From assembly GCF_028714215.1 (NCBI RefSeq), contig NZ_JAQTMS010000006.1:62001-126000 (forward strand): a stretch of 64,000 nucleotides of DNA, in the 5' to 3' direction. The position numbers and the translations under genes were made by a program. Below the pieces are notes generated by a model. That model worked only from the letters and a program-made list of their open reading frames with translations, ran no database searches and was not told the origin of the DNA. Positions 54,101-62,299 of this stretch are shown one piece after another. Source of the DNA: Rhodoferax sp. GTDB taxonomy: Bacteria; Pseudomonadota; Gammaproteobacteria; Burkholderiales; Burkholderiaceae_C. The first letter of the stretch is position 1, and every line of letters starts with the position of its first letter.

Positions 54101-56447
54101 CGAGGCAACACCGGTGCTCGCTGCCGGGGAAGAAGATGACATCGACGTGCTCGACACCATCGACGTCGACCTGTTTCCGATTTTCGAGGAAGAGGCCCTT
54201 GAACTGCTGCCGCAGCTGGGCGGCGCCTTGCGGCAATGGACGGCGCGGCCAGACAATCTTGGCGCGCGCAATGAAGTGCTGCGGGTTTTGCACACCCTCA
54301 AAGGCAGCGCGCGTCTGGCCGGCGCCATGTACCTGGGCGAATTGACGCACCGCATGGAGTCGGCGATTGAGCAGCTCGGGATGGAGGACTTGCAGGCCTC
54401 CCGGCTCGAATCTCTGCTGACCCGTTTCGATGCGATTAAGGCCGGTTTTGAGCGCTTGCGCAGCACCCCTGAACAGGCCTTGGGCCGGCCGGAGGTGGGA
54501 CCTGTGGCCGAGGCGGTGATGGCGTCCGCCAAGCCGCCGTTGACGCCGCCGGTCCTGGCGCGACAGTCGTCCAGTCAAACCGTGCGTGTGCGCTCTCAAT
54601 TGCTGGACCGCCTGGTCAATCAGGCTGGCGAGGTCATGATCACGCGCTCCCGGATGGAGGCTCGCGTTGGCCAGTTGCGTGGCTCCCTGGACGAATTGAG
54701 CGGCAATCTGGAGCGTTTGAGAAATCAGTTGCGTGACATCGAGTTGCAGGCTGAATCCCAGATGCAGTCACGCCTGGCACTGGCCAAGGACTCCGCGCAC
54801 GGCTTCGATCCGCTGGAATTCGATCGTTTCACAAGAGTGCAGGAACTGACCCGGATGATGGCCGAATCGGTCGATGACATTGCCACGGTGCAGCGCAATC
54901 TGCAGCGTACCGTGGCCGGAACCGAGGACAATTTGATCGCCCAGGCGCGTCAGACCCGCGAGTTGCAACGTGACTTGCTGCGGACCCGGATGGTCGAGTT
55001 CGAGAGCATTGCGGAGCGTCTGTATGGCGTTGTTCGCCAGGCCTCCAAGGACACCAACAAAATGGTGAAGCTCGATATCCAGGGCGGCTCGCTGGACATT
55101 GATCGCAGCGTGCTGGAGCGCATGGCGCCGGCCTTCGAGCACTTGCTGCGCAACGCGGTCGCGCACGGGATTGAAGATGCGGCGACACGTCTGGCCGCCG
55201 GTAAGCCGGCCAGCGGCAGCATCACCATCCGTCTGCATCAGCAAAGCAACGATGTGACGGTGGAGTTCAGTGACGATGGCGCCGGTCTGGACTTGGACCT
55301 GCTGCGCTCCAAGGCGCAGGCTGAGGGCCATGTTTCGAGCGACGCCGTCTTGACGGATGCGGAGCTTGCGAATCTGATTTTCACCGCCGGGTTTTCCACC
55401 GCGCCCCTGGTCACCGAGCTGGCCGGCCGCGGTATTGGGCTCGATGTCGTGCGCTCGGCCATCAACGCACTGGGTGGCCGCATCGAAACGGCAACCCGGC
55501 GCGGCCAGGGCACCCGTTTCACACTGGTGCTGCCCCTCACCACCGCCGTGACGCAGGTGGTCATGCTGCGCATGGGTGACCTGGTGATAGGCGTGCCGGC
55601 CAATCTGGTCGAGATGGTACGGCGCGTCAGCGCGGCCGAACTGGAGCTTGCCTACCAGGACGGCAGTTACCCGTTCGACCACGAAAAAGTTCCGTTCTTC
55701 TGGGCTGGCGCCCTGTTGCAGGTATCGGCTCGCAGCAGCGAGACCCAAGCCAAAACCCGCTCCGTGGCGATTTTCCGCAGCGCCGGTCAGAGGGTGGCGC
55801 TGCACGTCGACGAAGTGCTTGGCAACCAAGAGGTGGTGGTCAAGAACCTGGGGCCCCAGCTGTCCCGTCTGCCCGGGTTGACCAGCATGTCGGTGCTGGC
55901 GTCGGGCCTGGTGGTGCTGATCTATAACCCGGTGGCACTGGCCGCTGTCTACGGCGAGCAGGCGCGCCAATTCAGGCGCTGCGCAGCGCAGGCCGAGAAT
56001 GCAGCGTCGACCTCCGACGACGATCGAAAAGCCACCCCGCTGCTCGGTAGCGGGCGGACACCGCTGGTGTTGGTGGTGGACGATTCGATCACGGTGCGCC
56101 GCGTTTCCCAGCGCCTGCTCAAGCGCGAAGGGTTCCGGGTGGCGCTGGCGGCGGACGGCTTGCAGGCGCTGGAACGTCTACAGGAGGAAAAACCGGCGGT
56201 CGTGATGCTGGACATTGAAATGCCGCGCATGGATGGTTTCGATCTGGCGCGAAATGTTCGAGGCGATCCCAAGCTGCGCGACCTGCCTATCATCATGATC
56301 AGCTCGCGGATTGCCGAGAAACACCGCGAACATGCCCGCACGCTGGGGATCAACCACTATCTGGGCAAGCCCTATTCGGAAGACGAACTGCTGGGCTTGT
56401 TGCGCCAGTATTGCGCGCCGCCGCTGGACGCTGCCGAGCCGGGCTGA
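51147..56447 (+). CDS. chpA: ChpA/PilL-type hybrid chemotaxis histidine kinase
   Basis: A very large kinase of 1766 residues. Three Hpt segments are visible. H669 ('FHTLKGSSRMVG') and H1049 ('LHTLKGSARLAG') have the full HxxKG motif, while H864 ('AHSLAGSSATVG') has Ala in place of Lys. After a CheA-type dimerisation region, the kinase domain shows 'FEHLLRNAVAHGIED', 'FSDDGAGLDLDLL' and 'GRGIGLDVVRSAI'. A CheW-like domain follows. The C-terminal receiver has its phosphoacceptor at D1689 ('VMLDIEMPRMDGF'). It should phosphorylate PilG and PilH. The region before about residue 560 is helical without clear Hpt motifs. The ATG at 51147 is chosen; a GTG at 51135 is possible. Confidence 0.92.
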   Translation: MRVDAALTGAERSAKDLGPLAWVLDELRKSLDGATKSLRRFVRDAELARGADLAALDASQLRIARQQLHQAVGALEMVGMAMPAKVLRAMEALAQSFVQRPEACSEEAASKMERASSALTEYLEAVLKGKEASPVALFPQYRELLLLVGDERVHPADLWPMEWRWIEVALPEQVPALVCDAALQARVDRSVLKVVKSGDVAAAIAMRSISLGFAAAQETLQGRVFWTLCAAYFEAVALGLCPPDVYCKRAASQILLQDRTLARGETAISERLLLDLLFFCAQAVPQSGADASVLTAVRSTYGLTQTQAVDYETPRFGRFDPVLLAQARKRIAAAAESWSALAGGDTNRLKLAGDQFALVGDSVVKLHPQSGDLARALTRTVEATVQSGAAPAPSLALEVATVVLYLEAIYEDLDATELNLTERGASLARRLDRVNAGGLPEPLEKWMEDLYRRVSDRQVMGSVVDELRKTLGQLEKSLDQFFRNPLDKVPLHEAPSQLAQMRGVFSVLGLDQAALAALRMRDTVEKFLVDDIDVESARSGIFLKLGNSLGAIGFLIDTLSYQRELAKNLFVYDEDSSEFTPLMGIEKRAPQTSAVPAIEPEAPAPMAASTSQPVPLAEAEEPDADEVELKDIFLQEAHEVVQAGLAAVHDLVANPSAWEQQTTLRRAFHTLKGSSRMVGFNEFGEAAWALEQLLNSWLAEQKPASHELLRLADEALRGLDRWVGAIGSDAAEPWRAQAFREAADALRLDNKRVELVLVGDVVPAPAAPEVEEPFDLDRPDFEDTFEATQSPVEEAAAVVEDLKPADLTPQEQVKVIGTLRIGIPLFNVFLNEADEWSRRLLTELTEWGLELHRPVLSSTVGLAHSLAGSSATVGYMALSDLARALEQALLHLRRHAQSSAEHVKLCIDAAEDIRRLLHQFAAGFLKDSDPALVSALKALAELEFPAASGVADSVYPQAWEESEIPAEEIVVAGSTLQAVPAAVGAEATPVLAAGEEDDIDVLDTIDVDLFPIFEEEALELLPQLGGALRQWTARPDNLGARNEVLRVLHTLKGSARLAGAMYLGELTHRMESAIEQLGMEDLQASRLESLLTRFDAIKAGFERLRSTPEQALGRPEVGPVAEAVMASAKPPLTPPVLARQSSSQTVRVRSQLLDRLVNQAGEVMITRSRMEARVGQLRGSLDELSGNLERLRNQLRDIELQAESQMQSRLALAKDSAHGFDPLEFDRFTRVQELTRMMAESVDDIATVQRNLQRTVAGTEDNLIAQARQTRELQRDLLRTRMVEFESIAERLYGVVRQASKDTNKMVKLDIQGGSLDIDRSVLERMAPAFEHLLRNAVAHGIEDAATRLAAGKPASGSITIRLHQQSNDVTVEFSDDGAGLDLDLLRSKAQAEGHVSSDAVLTDAELANLIFTAGFSTAPLVTELAGRGIGLDVVRSAINALGGRIETATRRGQGTRFTLVLPLTTAVTQVVMLRMGDLVIGVPANLVEMVRRVSAAELELAYQDGSYPFDHEKVPFFWAGALLQVSARSSETQAKTRSVAIFRSAGQRVALHVDEVLGNQEVVVKNLGPQLSRLPGLTSMSVLASGLVVLIYNPVALAAVYGEQARQFRRCAAQAENAASTSDDDRKATPLLGSGRTPLVLVVDDSITVRRVSQRLLKREGFRVALAADGLQALERLQEEKPAVVMLDIEMPRMDGFDLARNVRGDPKLRDLPIIMISSRIAEKHREHARTLGINHYLGKPYSEDELLGLLRQYCAPPLDAAEPG

Positions 56448-56469
56448 AGGCGCCCCGGCACGGCCGGAA

Positions 56470-57462
56470 TTATTCGGCCTTGATGCCTTGCGTCGCAATC
56501 ACCCCGCCCAACAAGGCAGTGTCGGCCTTGATGCGGTTGGCCAAGCCCTCGGATGAACTGCCAACGACCTGCCAGCCCTGCTGGAACAGCTTTTGGCGCA
56601 TCTCGGGCGAGCGTGCGATGTCGCTGAACAGCGCCGACAGTTTGGCCACCACCGGTTTCGGCAGCGAGTTCGGCGCCGCCATGGCGTTCCAGATTTCCAG
56701 GTTGAAGCCCGGCACGCCGGCTTCCGTCATGCTGGGGAGTTCCGGCACCAAGGTGCTGCGCCCGCTCGATGTGACGCCAATGGCGCGCAACTTGCCGGCT
56801 TTGATCTGGGCCATGGCCAGCGCGGGCGGCAGCATGGCCAATTGCAACTGTCCGCTCAGCATGCCATTGGCAACCTGGGGATAGCCGGGGTAGGGCACAT
56901 GCACCGGGTTGATGTTGGTCTTGCCCTTGAGCCACTCCATTCCGATGTGGCCGACAGTGCCAACGCCCGGCGTGCCATAGCTCCACTTGTCACCGGCAGT
57001 GCGGGCTGCGCTGAAAAATTCGCGTGCATTGGCACCGGGTGCGCCCGTGGGGGCCGTCAACACCAGCGGCGAGACGCCGATCAGGCTGATCGGCGTCAGG
57101 TCTTTCAGCGGATCGTAGTTGAGCTTCGGATTGAGCAGCTTGGCAATCGTCATATTGCCGTTGATCATCAGGCCGATGGTGTGGTCATCGGTCGCCTTGG
57201 CCACATAGTCGGCGGCAATATTGCCGCCGGCGCCGACCTTGTTTTCGATGATCACCGGCTGGCCCAGCGCCCTGGAGAGCGGCTCACCCAGAGTGCGCGC
57301 CGTCAGGTCCGGTGACGAGCCGGCCGGGAAGCCGACGATGATGCGAACCGTTTTGGTCGGCCAAGGCGCTGCTTCCTTGGCCATGTTTTGAGCCGTGGCC
57401 CAGGTTGACAGGGCGGCCATCGCGACCAAAAAAGTGGCGCGTCGAAGTCTCAACTGCATCAT
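56470..57462 (-). CDS. Bug-family tripartite tricarboxylate transporter substrate-binding protein
   Basis: A periplasmic binding protein of 330 residues with a signal peptide (cleavage near ATAQN). The Bug/TctC signature runs 'WPTKTVRIIVGFPAGSSPDL', 'GQPVIIENKVGAGGNIAADY' and 'VPYPGYPQVANGMLSGQLQL'. Bug proteins are hugely expanded in Burkholderiales and bind carboxylates or other small acids. No transporter membrane genes (TctA, TctB) adjoin it, which is common for Bug 'orphans'. Ligand unknown. Confidence 0.93.
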   Translation of the reverse strand: MMQLRLRRATFLVAMAALSTWATAQNMAKEAAPWPTKTVRIIVGFPAGSSPDLTARTLGEPLSRALGQPVIIENKVGAGGNIAADYVAKATDDHTIGLMINGNMTIAKLLNPKLNYDPLKDLTPISLIGVSPLVLTAPTGAPGANAREFFSAARTAGDKWSYGTPGVGTVGHIGMEWLKGKTNINPVHVPYPGYPQVANGMLSGQLQLAMLPPALAMAQIKAGKLRAIGVTSSGRSTLVPELPSMTEAGVPGFNLEIWNAMAAPNSLPKPVVAKLSALFSDIARSPEMRQKLFQQGWQVVGSSSEGLANRIKADTALLGGVIATQGIKAE

Positions 57463-57521
57463 TTCAATTCTGCCTATGGAAAAGGCATGATTGTCGCCGA
57501 CCGGCCGGATGTGCCGGTCGC

Positions 57522-58463
57522 TCAGGCGTATTCAAGCAGTGATTTCTTCATCTTTTTCATGGCCGCCACCTCGATTTGGCGAATCCGCTCGGCGCTTACG
57601 CCAAACTCCGCGGCCAACTCATGCAGCGTCATGCCGCCCGAGTTGTCGTCGTTAACCTTGAGCCAGCGCTCCTCGACAATGCGCCGGCTGCGCTGATCGA
57701 GCGCCTCCAGCGCGCTCGCAATGCCGTCGCTGGCCAGCACGTCACGCTCTCTGGCCTCCAGCATCGCGGTCGGCTCATGCCGGGTGTCGGTCAGGTAGGC
57801 GATCGGACCAAAAGCATCCTCGCCGTCGTCTGAAGGACTGGGGTCCAGCAGCACATCGCCGCCGGACAGCCGGGTTTCCATCTCGATCACCTCTTCGCGC
57901 TTGACTTTGAGTTCGGCCGCCATGGCGTCGATCTGGTCTTCGTTCAAGGTTTCACGGTGGGTGCCGGCATCGGCTGCGGCGTCATCCGATTTGTAGCGCT
58001 GCTTCATCGAGCGCAGGTTGAAAAACAGCTTGCGCTGGGCCTTGGTGGTGGCGACCTTGACCATGCGCCAGTTTTTCAGGATGTACTCGTGAATCTCGGC
58101 CTTGATCCAGTGCAGCGCGTAGCTCACCAGGCGCACGCCGTGGTCCGGGTCAAAGCGTTTGACGGCTTTCATCAGGCCCACATTACCCTCCTGAATCAGG
58201 TCGCCGTGAGGCAGGCCATAGCCCAGATACTGGCGCGACACCGATACCACCAGCCGCAGGTGCGACAGCACCAGCTTGCCGGCCGCATCCAGATCGTTGT
58301 CCTGCCTGAACTTGCGGGAGAATTCCTGCTCCTCTTCGAGCGTCAGCATGGGCAGGCGATTGGCGGCCGAAATATAGGCGTCCAGATTGCCCAGGGGCGG
58401 TACCAGCGCCCACGGGTTGGCCACCGTCAGGGCGGAACTTGAAACTCCAGTTTGAGAAGCCAT
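57522..58463 (-). CDS. rpoH: RNA polymerase sigma-32 factor RpoH
   Basis: The heat-shock sigma factor, 313 residues. Region 2 has 'RLVVSVSRQYLGYGLPHGDL' and 'IQEGNVGLMKAVKRFDPDHG', then 'VSYALHWIKAEIHEYILKNW'. The RpoH box segment is 'TKAQRKLFFNLRSMKQRY'. Region 4 ends with 'TLHELAAEFGVSAERIRQIE'. The ATG at 58463 has AGGAG 8 bases before it; an open frame 7 codons longer is not needed. A perfect CIRCE element lies just upstream, so the HrcA repressor probably controls transcription in addition to any sigma-70 or RpoH control. Confidence 0.96.
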   Translation of the reverse strand: MASQTGVSSSALTVANPWALVPPLGNLDAYISAANRLPMLTLEEEQEFSRKFRQDNDLDAAGKLVLSHLRLVVSVSRQYLGYGLPHGDLIQEGNVGLMKAVKRFDPDHGVRLVSYALHWIKAEIHEYILKNWRMVKVATTKAQRKLFFNLRSMKQRYKSDDAAADAGTHRETLNEDQIDAMAAELKVKREEVIEMETRLSGGDVLLDPSPSDDGEDAFGPIAYLTDTRHEPTAMLEARERDVLASDGIASALEALDQRSRRIVEERWLKVNDDNSGGMTLHELAAEFGVSAERIRQIEVAAMKKMKKSLLEYA

Positions 58464-58494
58464 ACCAGAACTCCTTTTTGTCATAATGGCAATG

Positions 58495-58521
58495 TTAGCA
58501 CTCTCTTGGAGTGAGTGCTAA
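58495..58521 (-). promoter_or_regulatory. CIRCE element (HrcA operator) upstream of rpoH
   Basis: TTAGCACTC, 9 bases, GAGTGCTAA: an exact match to the CIRCE consensus in both half sites. It lies 31 bases before the rpoH start codon. Such a site binds HrcA and is normally found before groESL or dnaK-type operons. Here it makes rpoH itself a likely HrcA target. The hrcA gene is not in the window. Confidence 0.93.
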
Positions 58522-58700
58522 TTCAAAAGTTCAATTGGCCTGATAGCCCTTCCCGCGCCGGGGCCGGCTTTTCATGCCTTCGCTTCCAAGGAGATCCTGG
58601 GAGCGGCGCTTTTTCTGGCCGGCAACGCGCGGCGCGTGTTCTAGATTTGAGGGCCCAGTTCCAGGCCAGATAATGGCAGTTCGATTCAACAGGAAATGAC

Positions 58701-59789
58701 ATGAACCCTACTTCTGCAAGCCCGGGCAGCCAGACCGGCGCCGTGGCGCAGCCACGCCTGACCAGCCTGTCGCATGGCGGCGGCTGCGGCTGCAAGATCG
58801 CACCCGGCGTGCTGACCGAAATCCTGAAAGGCGTCAGCGCCATGCCGCTGCCGAAGGAGTTGCTGGTGGGCATAGAGACCTCGGACGACGCGGCGGTCTA
58901 CCAGCTCAATGATGAGCAGGCCTTGATCGCCACCACCGACTTCTTCATGCCGATCGTCGACGATCCGTTTGACTTCGGCCGCATCGCCGCCACCAACGCC
59001 ATCTCGGACGTCTACGCCATGGGCGGCCAGCCGATTCTGGCGCTGGCGCTGGTGGGCATGCCGATCAACGTACTGTCAACCGAAACCATAGGCAAGATCC
59101 TCCAAGGTGGCGCCAGTGTCTGCCGCGCGGCCGGCATTCCGATCGCCGGCGGCCATACCATCGATTCGATCGAGCCGATTTATGGTCTGGTGGCGCTGGG
59201 CCTGGTGCACCCCAGCCGCGTCAAGCGCAACGCCGATGCCCAAGTGGGAGATCGCCTGATTTTGGGCAAACCCCTGGGTGTGGGCATCCTGTCGGCGGCT
59301 CTGAAGAAAGAGAAACTCGATGCGGCCGGCTATGCGCGGATGATCAGCGTGACGACGCAATTGAACACGCCGGGACCGGAACTGGCGGCGCTGCCGGGAG
59401 TGCATGCGCTGACCGACGTGACCGGCTTCGGCCTGGCCGGTCACGCCCTGGAAATCGCGCGCGGCGCCAAGTGCACGGTGCAAATCGACTGGAATCGGGT
59501 GCCTTTGCTGGCCGGTGTGCGTGAACTGGCCTTGCAGGGCCTGGTTACCGGGGCATCGGGCCGTAACTGGGCCGCCTACGGCCATGACATCAGCCTGCCC
59601 ACAGACTTTGCCAATGTCGATCAAGCCCTGCTGAGCGATCCGCAAACCAGCGGCGGCCTGCTGCTGTCGTGCGCGCCCGAGGCGGTCGACGCGGTGCTGG
59701 AAATTTTCCGTCGGCATGGCTTTGCCGAGGCCACCGAGATCGGCCAGATCACGGCCGCCACGACGACCGGCAAGCTGCGCTTGCGTTGA
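58701..59789 (+). CDS. selD: Selenide, water dikinase
   Basis: Makes selenophosphate from selenide and ATP for selenocysteine or selenouridine. The 362-residue protein has the N-terminal Gly-rich loop 'SHGGGCGCKIAPGVL' with Cys (not selenocysteine) at the active-site position. Further motifs are 'SDDAAVYQLNDEQALIATTD', 'GHTIDSIEPIYGLVALG' and 'LTDVTGFGLAGHALEIA'. The neighbouring oxidoreductase, encoded tail to tail, belongs to a family often fused to the N-terminus of SelD. Confidence 0.95.
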   Translation: MNPTSASPGSQTGAVAQPRLTSLSHGGGCGCKIAPGVLTEILKGVSAMPLPKELLVGIETSDDAAVYQLNDEQALIATTDFFMPIVDDPFDFGRIAATNAISDVYAMGGQPILALALVGMPINVLSTETIGKILQGGASVCRAAGIPIAGGHTIDSIEPIYGLVALGLVHPSRVKRNADAQVGDRLILGKPLGVGILSAALKKEKLDAAGYARMISVTTQLNTPGPELAALPGVHALTDVTGFGLAGHALEIARGAKCTVQIDWNRVPLLAGVRELALQGLVTGASGRNWAAYGHDISLPTDFANVDQALLSDPQTSGGLLLSCAPEAVDAVLEIFRRHGFAEATEIGQITAATTTGKLRLR

Positions 59790-59813
59790 GGGTTGAGTTC
59801 CCCGGGTGTTTTT

Positions 59814-60872
59814 TCAGCCCCGGCGGCAACGCCGGACGTGGCGCCGGTCAAGCCAGTCCTTCAGCCACCACAGCCAACGCCCCTGGGCGGAAAAATTACC
59901 CCAACTGGCAATCGCCCGGCGATCGCCGCAAGACAGCAGATGCAAGGCATTGGCCGCGGGCCTGTGGCGACTCACTGGCGCGCCGGTCAGCAGCGCGTAC
60001 AGGTTGCTGGTCAGTGTCCGGTCTTCCTGCGCAGCGAGATGGCTGGCGGCGAACACATGGGGGTGGCTGACGGAGCGCCGAGACGCGTCCACCGTCACCG
60101 AGCCCTGGGGGTCCAGCGCCAGTCCGCTGCCGCTGAGCCAGGCCGGGCTTTGCGTGCCGATGGCGATCACCGGCACGTCACAGGCCAGCCGGGCACCGCT
60201 GCCCAATAAAACCTGTCCGGCCTGAATGCCCACGGCCAGGTCCGGCAGCAGGGTGATCCGGCGTTGTTTCAAGGCCTTCAAGAGACGCTGTTGCAGGCCC
60301 GCCGGGTAGCCGGCGGCGAGCTGCGCGGCGCTGATCAGGGTGACGGAGGAGGCCGGCAGGCGCTGCCGGATCGCCAGCGCCAGTTCGATCCCGGTCGCGC
60401 CGCCGCCAATCACGCTCACCCGCAGCGCATGCTCCATGCCCAGGGCCGTGACGCGCGGCCAGAGGGCGCCAAAGGTTTCCAGCGGGCGCACAAAAAGCCC
60501 GTGCTCGCGGGCACCCGGCAACACGGCTTCGATCTGCTGGCGGTCCTGCAGGGGGCCGCTGTCCAGGCTCAACCAGTCGAAGCCGAAGGTGCTGCCATCG
60601 GCCAGCCGGATGGTTCGTGCGTCGACATCGAGTGCCGCCGTACTTTGGCTCAGCCAGCGCACCCCGGCTTTTTTCAACCGGGGTTCCAGCGGAATAAGGC
60701 AGTCGTCCAGTGTGTAGTGCCCAGCCACAAAACCCGGCACCATGCCCCAGTGGAGTTGCAGCGGATAGGGTGCCACCAAAGTGACCTGGACGTCGGCCGG
60801 GGGGCTGGCCGCCAGGCGCGACAGCAATTGGACATGGGCTGGGCCGGCGCCCAGCAGCATGATATTTTTCAT
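59814..60872 (-). CDS. SelD-associated FAD/NAD(P)-binding oxidoreductase
   Basis: A 352-residue NDH-2-like flavoprotein. The FAD-binding 'MLLGAGPAHVQLLSRLA' is at the N-terminus, a second Rossmann motif 'VSVIGGGATGIELALAIRQR' is in the middle, and 'VPVIAIGTQSPAWL' precedes 'HVFAASHLA', the FAD-closing block. In several bacteria an equivalent domain is fused in front of SelD. Here it is a separate gene, convergent with selD and 24 bases away. It may reduce selenium species for SelD; this is inferred. The start at 60872 is preferred to an open frame extending far upstream with low-quality sequence. Confidence 0.85.
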   Translation of the reverse strand: MKNIMLLGAGPAHVQLLSRLAASPPADVQVTLVAPYPLQLHWGMVPGFVAGHYTLDDCLIPLEPRLKKAGVRWLSQSTAALDVDARTIRLADGSTFGFDWLSLDSGPLQDRQQIEAVLPGAREHGLFVRPLETFGALWPRVTALGMEHALRVSVIGGGATGIELALAIRQRLPASSVTLISAAQLAAGYPAGLQQRLLKALKQRRITLLPDLAVGIQAGQVLLGSGARLACDVPVIAIGTQSPAWLSGSGLALDPQGSVTVDASRRSVSHPHVFAASHLAAQEDRTLTSNLYALLTGAPVSRHRPAANALHLLSCGDRRAIASWGNFSAQGRWLWWLKDWLDRRHVRRCRRG

Positions 60873-61020
60873 GGCTGAAGAGGGTCCCGTTGGTCTGGCA
60901 TGCAGTCGGTGCGCATGGATGCGGATTATCCGGTTTTGCCGCCCTGCTGGTTGATAATGGACACCCGGTCGGACATCTTTTCGACCGCTTGACCCGTATT
61001 TCCCGAAGAGAGAGTTTGCA

Positions 61021-61602
61021 ATGAAAAGACTGGTGATTGTGGCGCTGCTGGTGGTGGCGACCGGCGTGCAGGCGCAAACTGCGTCGACCAAAAAGGAACT
61101 GGTGGCCAAAGTGCTGCTGTTGCAGCAACCGGCCATAGAGCAGGCAGCGCAAGCCCTGGCGGAGCGGCCGGCGGCGCAGATGATGCAGCAGGCTGGCATG
61201 GCTTTGCAGTCCCGTGTTGCCGAGGACAAGCGGGAAGCGGTTGCAAAAGAGATTCAGGCCGACGTGAAAAAGTATGTCGATGAGGCCGTGCCCTTGGTCC
61301 GTGAGCGTGCCGTCAAGCTCGCGCCATCGACGGTGGGCGCCCTGCTGGAAGAAAAGTTCAGTGAAGACGAACTCAAGCAACTGATCGCCATCATCGAGTC
61401 GCCTGTCAATCGCAAGTTTTTGCAGCTTGGCGGTGAGATGCAAAAAGCCCTGCTGGACAAGTTGCTGGCCGAAACCCAGGGTGCCATTGAGCCCAAAGTG
61501 AAGGCGTTGGAGCTGTCCATTGGCAAACGGCTGGGCCTGCCAGCCCCGGCTGCTGCCGCCTCCAAGGCGGGCAAGGCGCCGGCCAAGGCCGCCAGCAAGT
61601 AA
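61021..61602 (+). CDS. DUF2059 exported protein
   Basis: A periplasmic protein of 193 residues with a signal peptide (residues 1-19, ending VQAQT). It is helical and charged, with the DUF2059-type block 'LEEKFSEDELKQLIAIIESP' followed by 'NRKFLQLGGEMQKALLDKLL'. The C-terminal tail is an Ala/Lys/Pro repeat of the kind that binds peptidoglycan or nucleic acid loosely. Function unknown. It is divergent from the oxidoreductase gene. Confidence 0.85.
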   Translation: MKRLVIVALLVVATGVQAQTASTKKELVAKVLLLQQPAIEQAAQALAERPAAQMMQQAGMALQSRVAEDKREAVAKEIQADVKKYVDEAVPLVRERAVKLAPSTVGALLEEKFSEDELKQLIAIIESPVNRKFLQLGGEMQKALLDKLLAETQGAIEPKVKALELSIGKRLGLPAPAAAASKAGKAPAKAASK

Positions 61603-61611
61603 CACCGGGTA

Positions 61612-61628
61612 CCCGCGCTCAGCGCGGG
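61612..61628. other. GC hairpin between convergent genes
   Basis: CCCGCGC (61612-61618) and GCGCGGG (61622-61628) form a perfect 7-bp stem whose 3-base loop is the stop codon of the esterase gene. It lies between the DUF2059 and esterase ends and may serve as a weak two-way terminator; there is no T-run. Confidence 0.4.
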
Positions 61629-62299
61629 CTGGGCGCCAGCACGTCGGCCAGAAAGACCGATATGTCGGCGACTTCGCGCGGATGCACGCTGTGCTGCATC
61701 GGGTAGCCATGCCATTGCACGGCGTAGCCCAGCTGGCCCAGCAAATCGCGCGAGGCCTCGCCCCGCGCCGGGACCACCACCGGGTCCATATTGCCATGGC
61801 CCATGAAAATAGGGGTGTCGGCGTTGGCTGGCTGGCGTTCCGCGGCCAGGCTGTCGGCCAGCGGCAGATAGCCTGACAGGGCGACGATGCCGGCCAGGCG
61901 CTGCGGGAAGCGCAAGCCGGTGTGCAGCGCCATGGCGCAGCCCTGCGAGAAGCCCGCCAGCACGATGTTGCGGGCCGGGATGCCACGGGAAATTTCGTGC
62001 GCTATCAGGGCGCTTACGGCTTGCGCCGATTTCCGGATGCCGGCGGCGTCTTCGCGTTGCACCAGATTAGGGCCAAAAATGTCGTACCAGGCCGGCATCA
62101 CATAGCCACCGTTGAGCGTGACCGGCAGGCTGGGCGCGTGCGGAAAGACAAAGCGGATCGGTGGGCAGGCGCGCAGGTCCAACTCCGGCACCAAGGCCGC
62201 AAAATCGTTGCCGTCGGCGCCCAGGCCGTGCAGCCAGATGACGGCGGCGCCGGGCTGCGGGGCGCTTTCAAGCTCGATCCGGGGCAGCAACGGGTTCAT
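61619..62299 (-). CDS. Alpha/beta-hydrolase carboxylesterase (phospholipase/carboxylesterase family)
   Basis: A 226-residue serine esterase of the lysophospholipase/carboxylesterase type. The nucleophile motif is 'LAGFSQGCAMAL' (GFSQG), the oxyanion-loop region is 'WLHGLGADGNDFAALVPEL', and the acid and His are in 'MGHGNMDPVV' and 'HPREVADI'. No signal peptide is seen, so it should be cytoplasmic. Its start overlaps the ftsY stop by ATGA, which suggests co-transcription with ftsY. Natural substrate unknown. Confidence 0.93.
   Translation of the reverse strand: MNPLLPRIELESAPQPGAAVIWLHGLGADGNDFAALVPELDLRACPPIRFVFPHAPSLPVTLNGGYVMPAWYDIFGPNLVQREDAAGIRKSAQAVSALIAHEISRGIPARNIVLAGFSQGCAMALHTGLRFPQRLAGIVALSGYLPLADSLAAERQPANADTPIFMGHGNMDPVVVPARGEASRDLLGQLGYAVQWHGYPMQHSVHPREVADISVFLADVLAPSPR

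Noticed and set aside
50973-54599. A 1208-codon open frame on the minus strand opposite pilJ and chpA
   Set aside because: It is an antisense shadow caused by GC-rich codon bias. Its translation is rich in Gln, Arg, Gly and His without motifs, while the plus-strand chpA frame has clear kinase domains.
56462-56479. Hairpin between chpA and the Bug gene as terminator
   Set aside because: The stem overlaps the end of the Bug coding sequence and has no T-run on either side.
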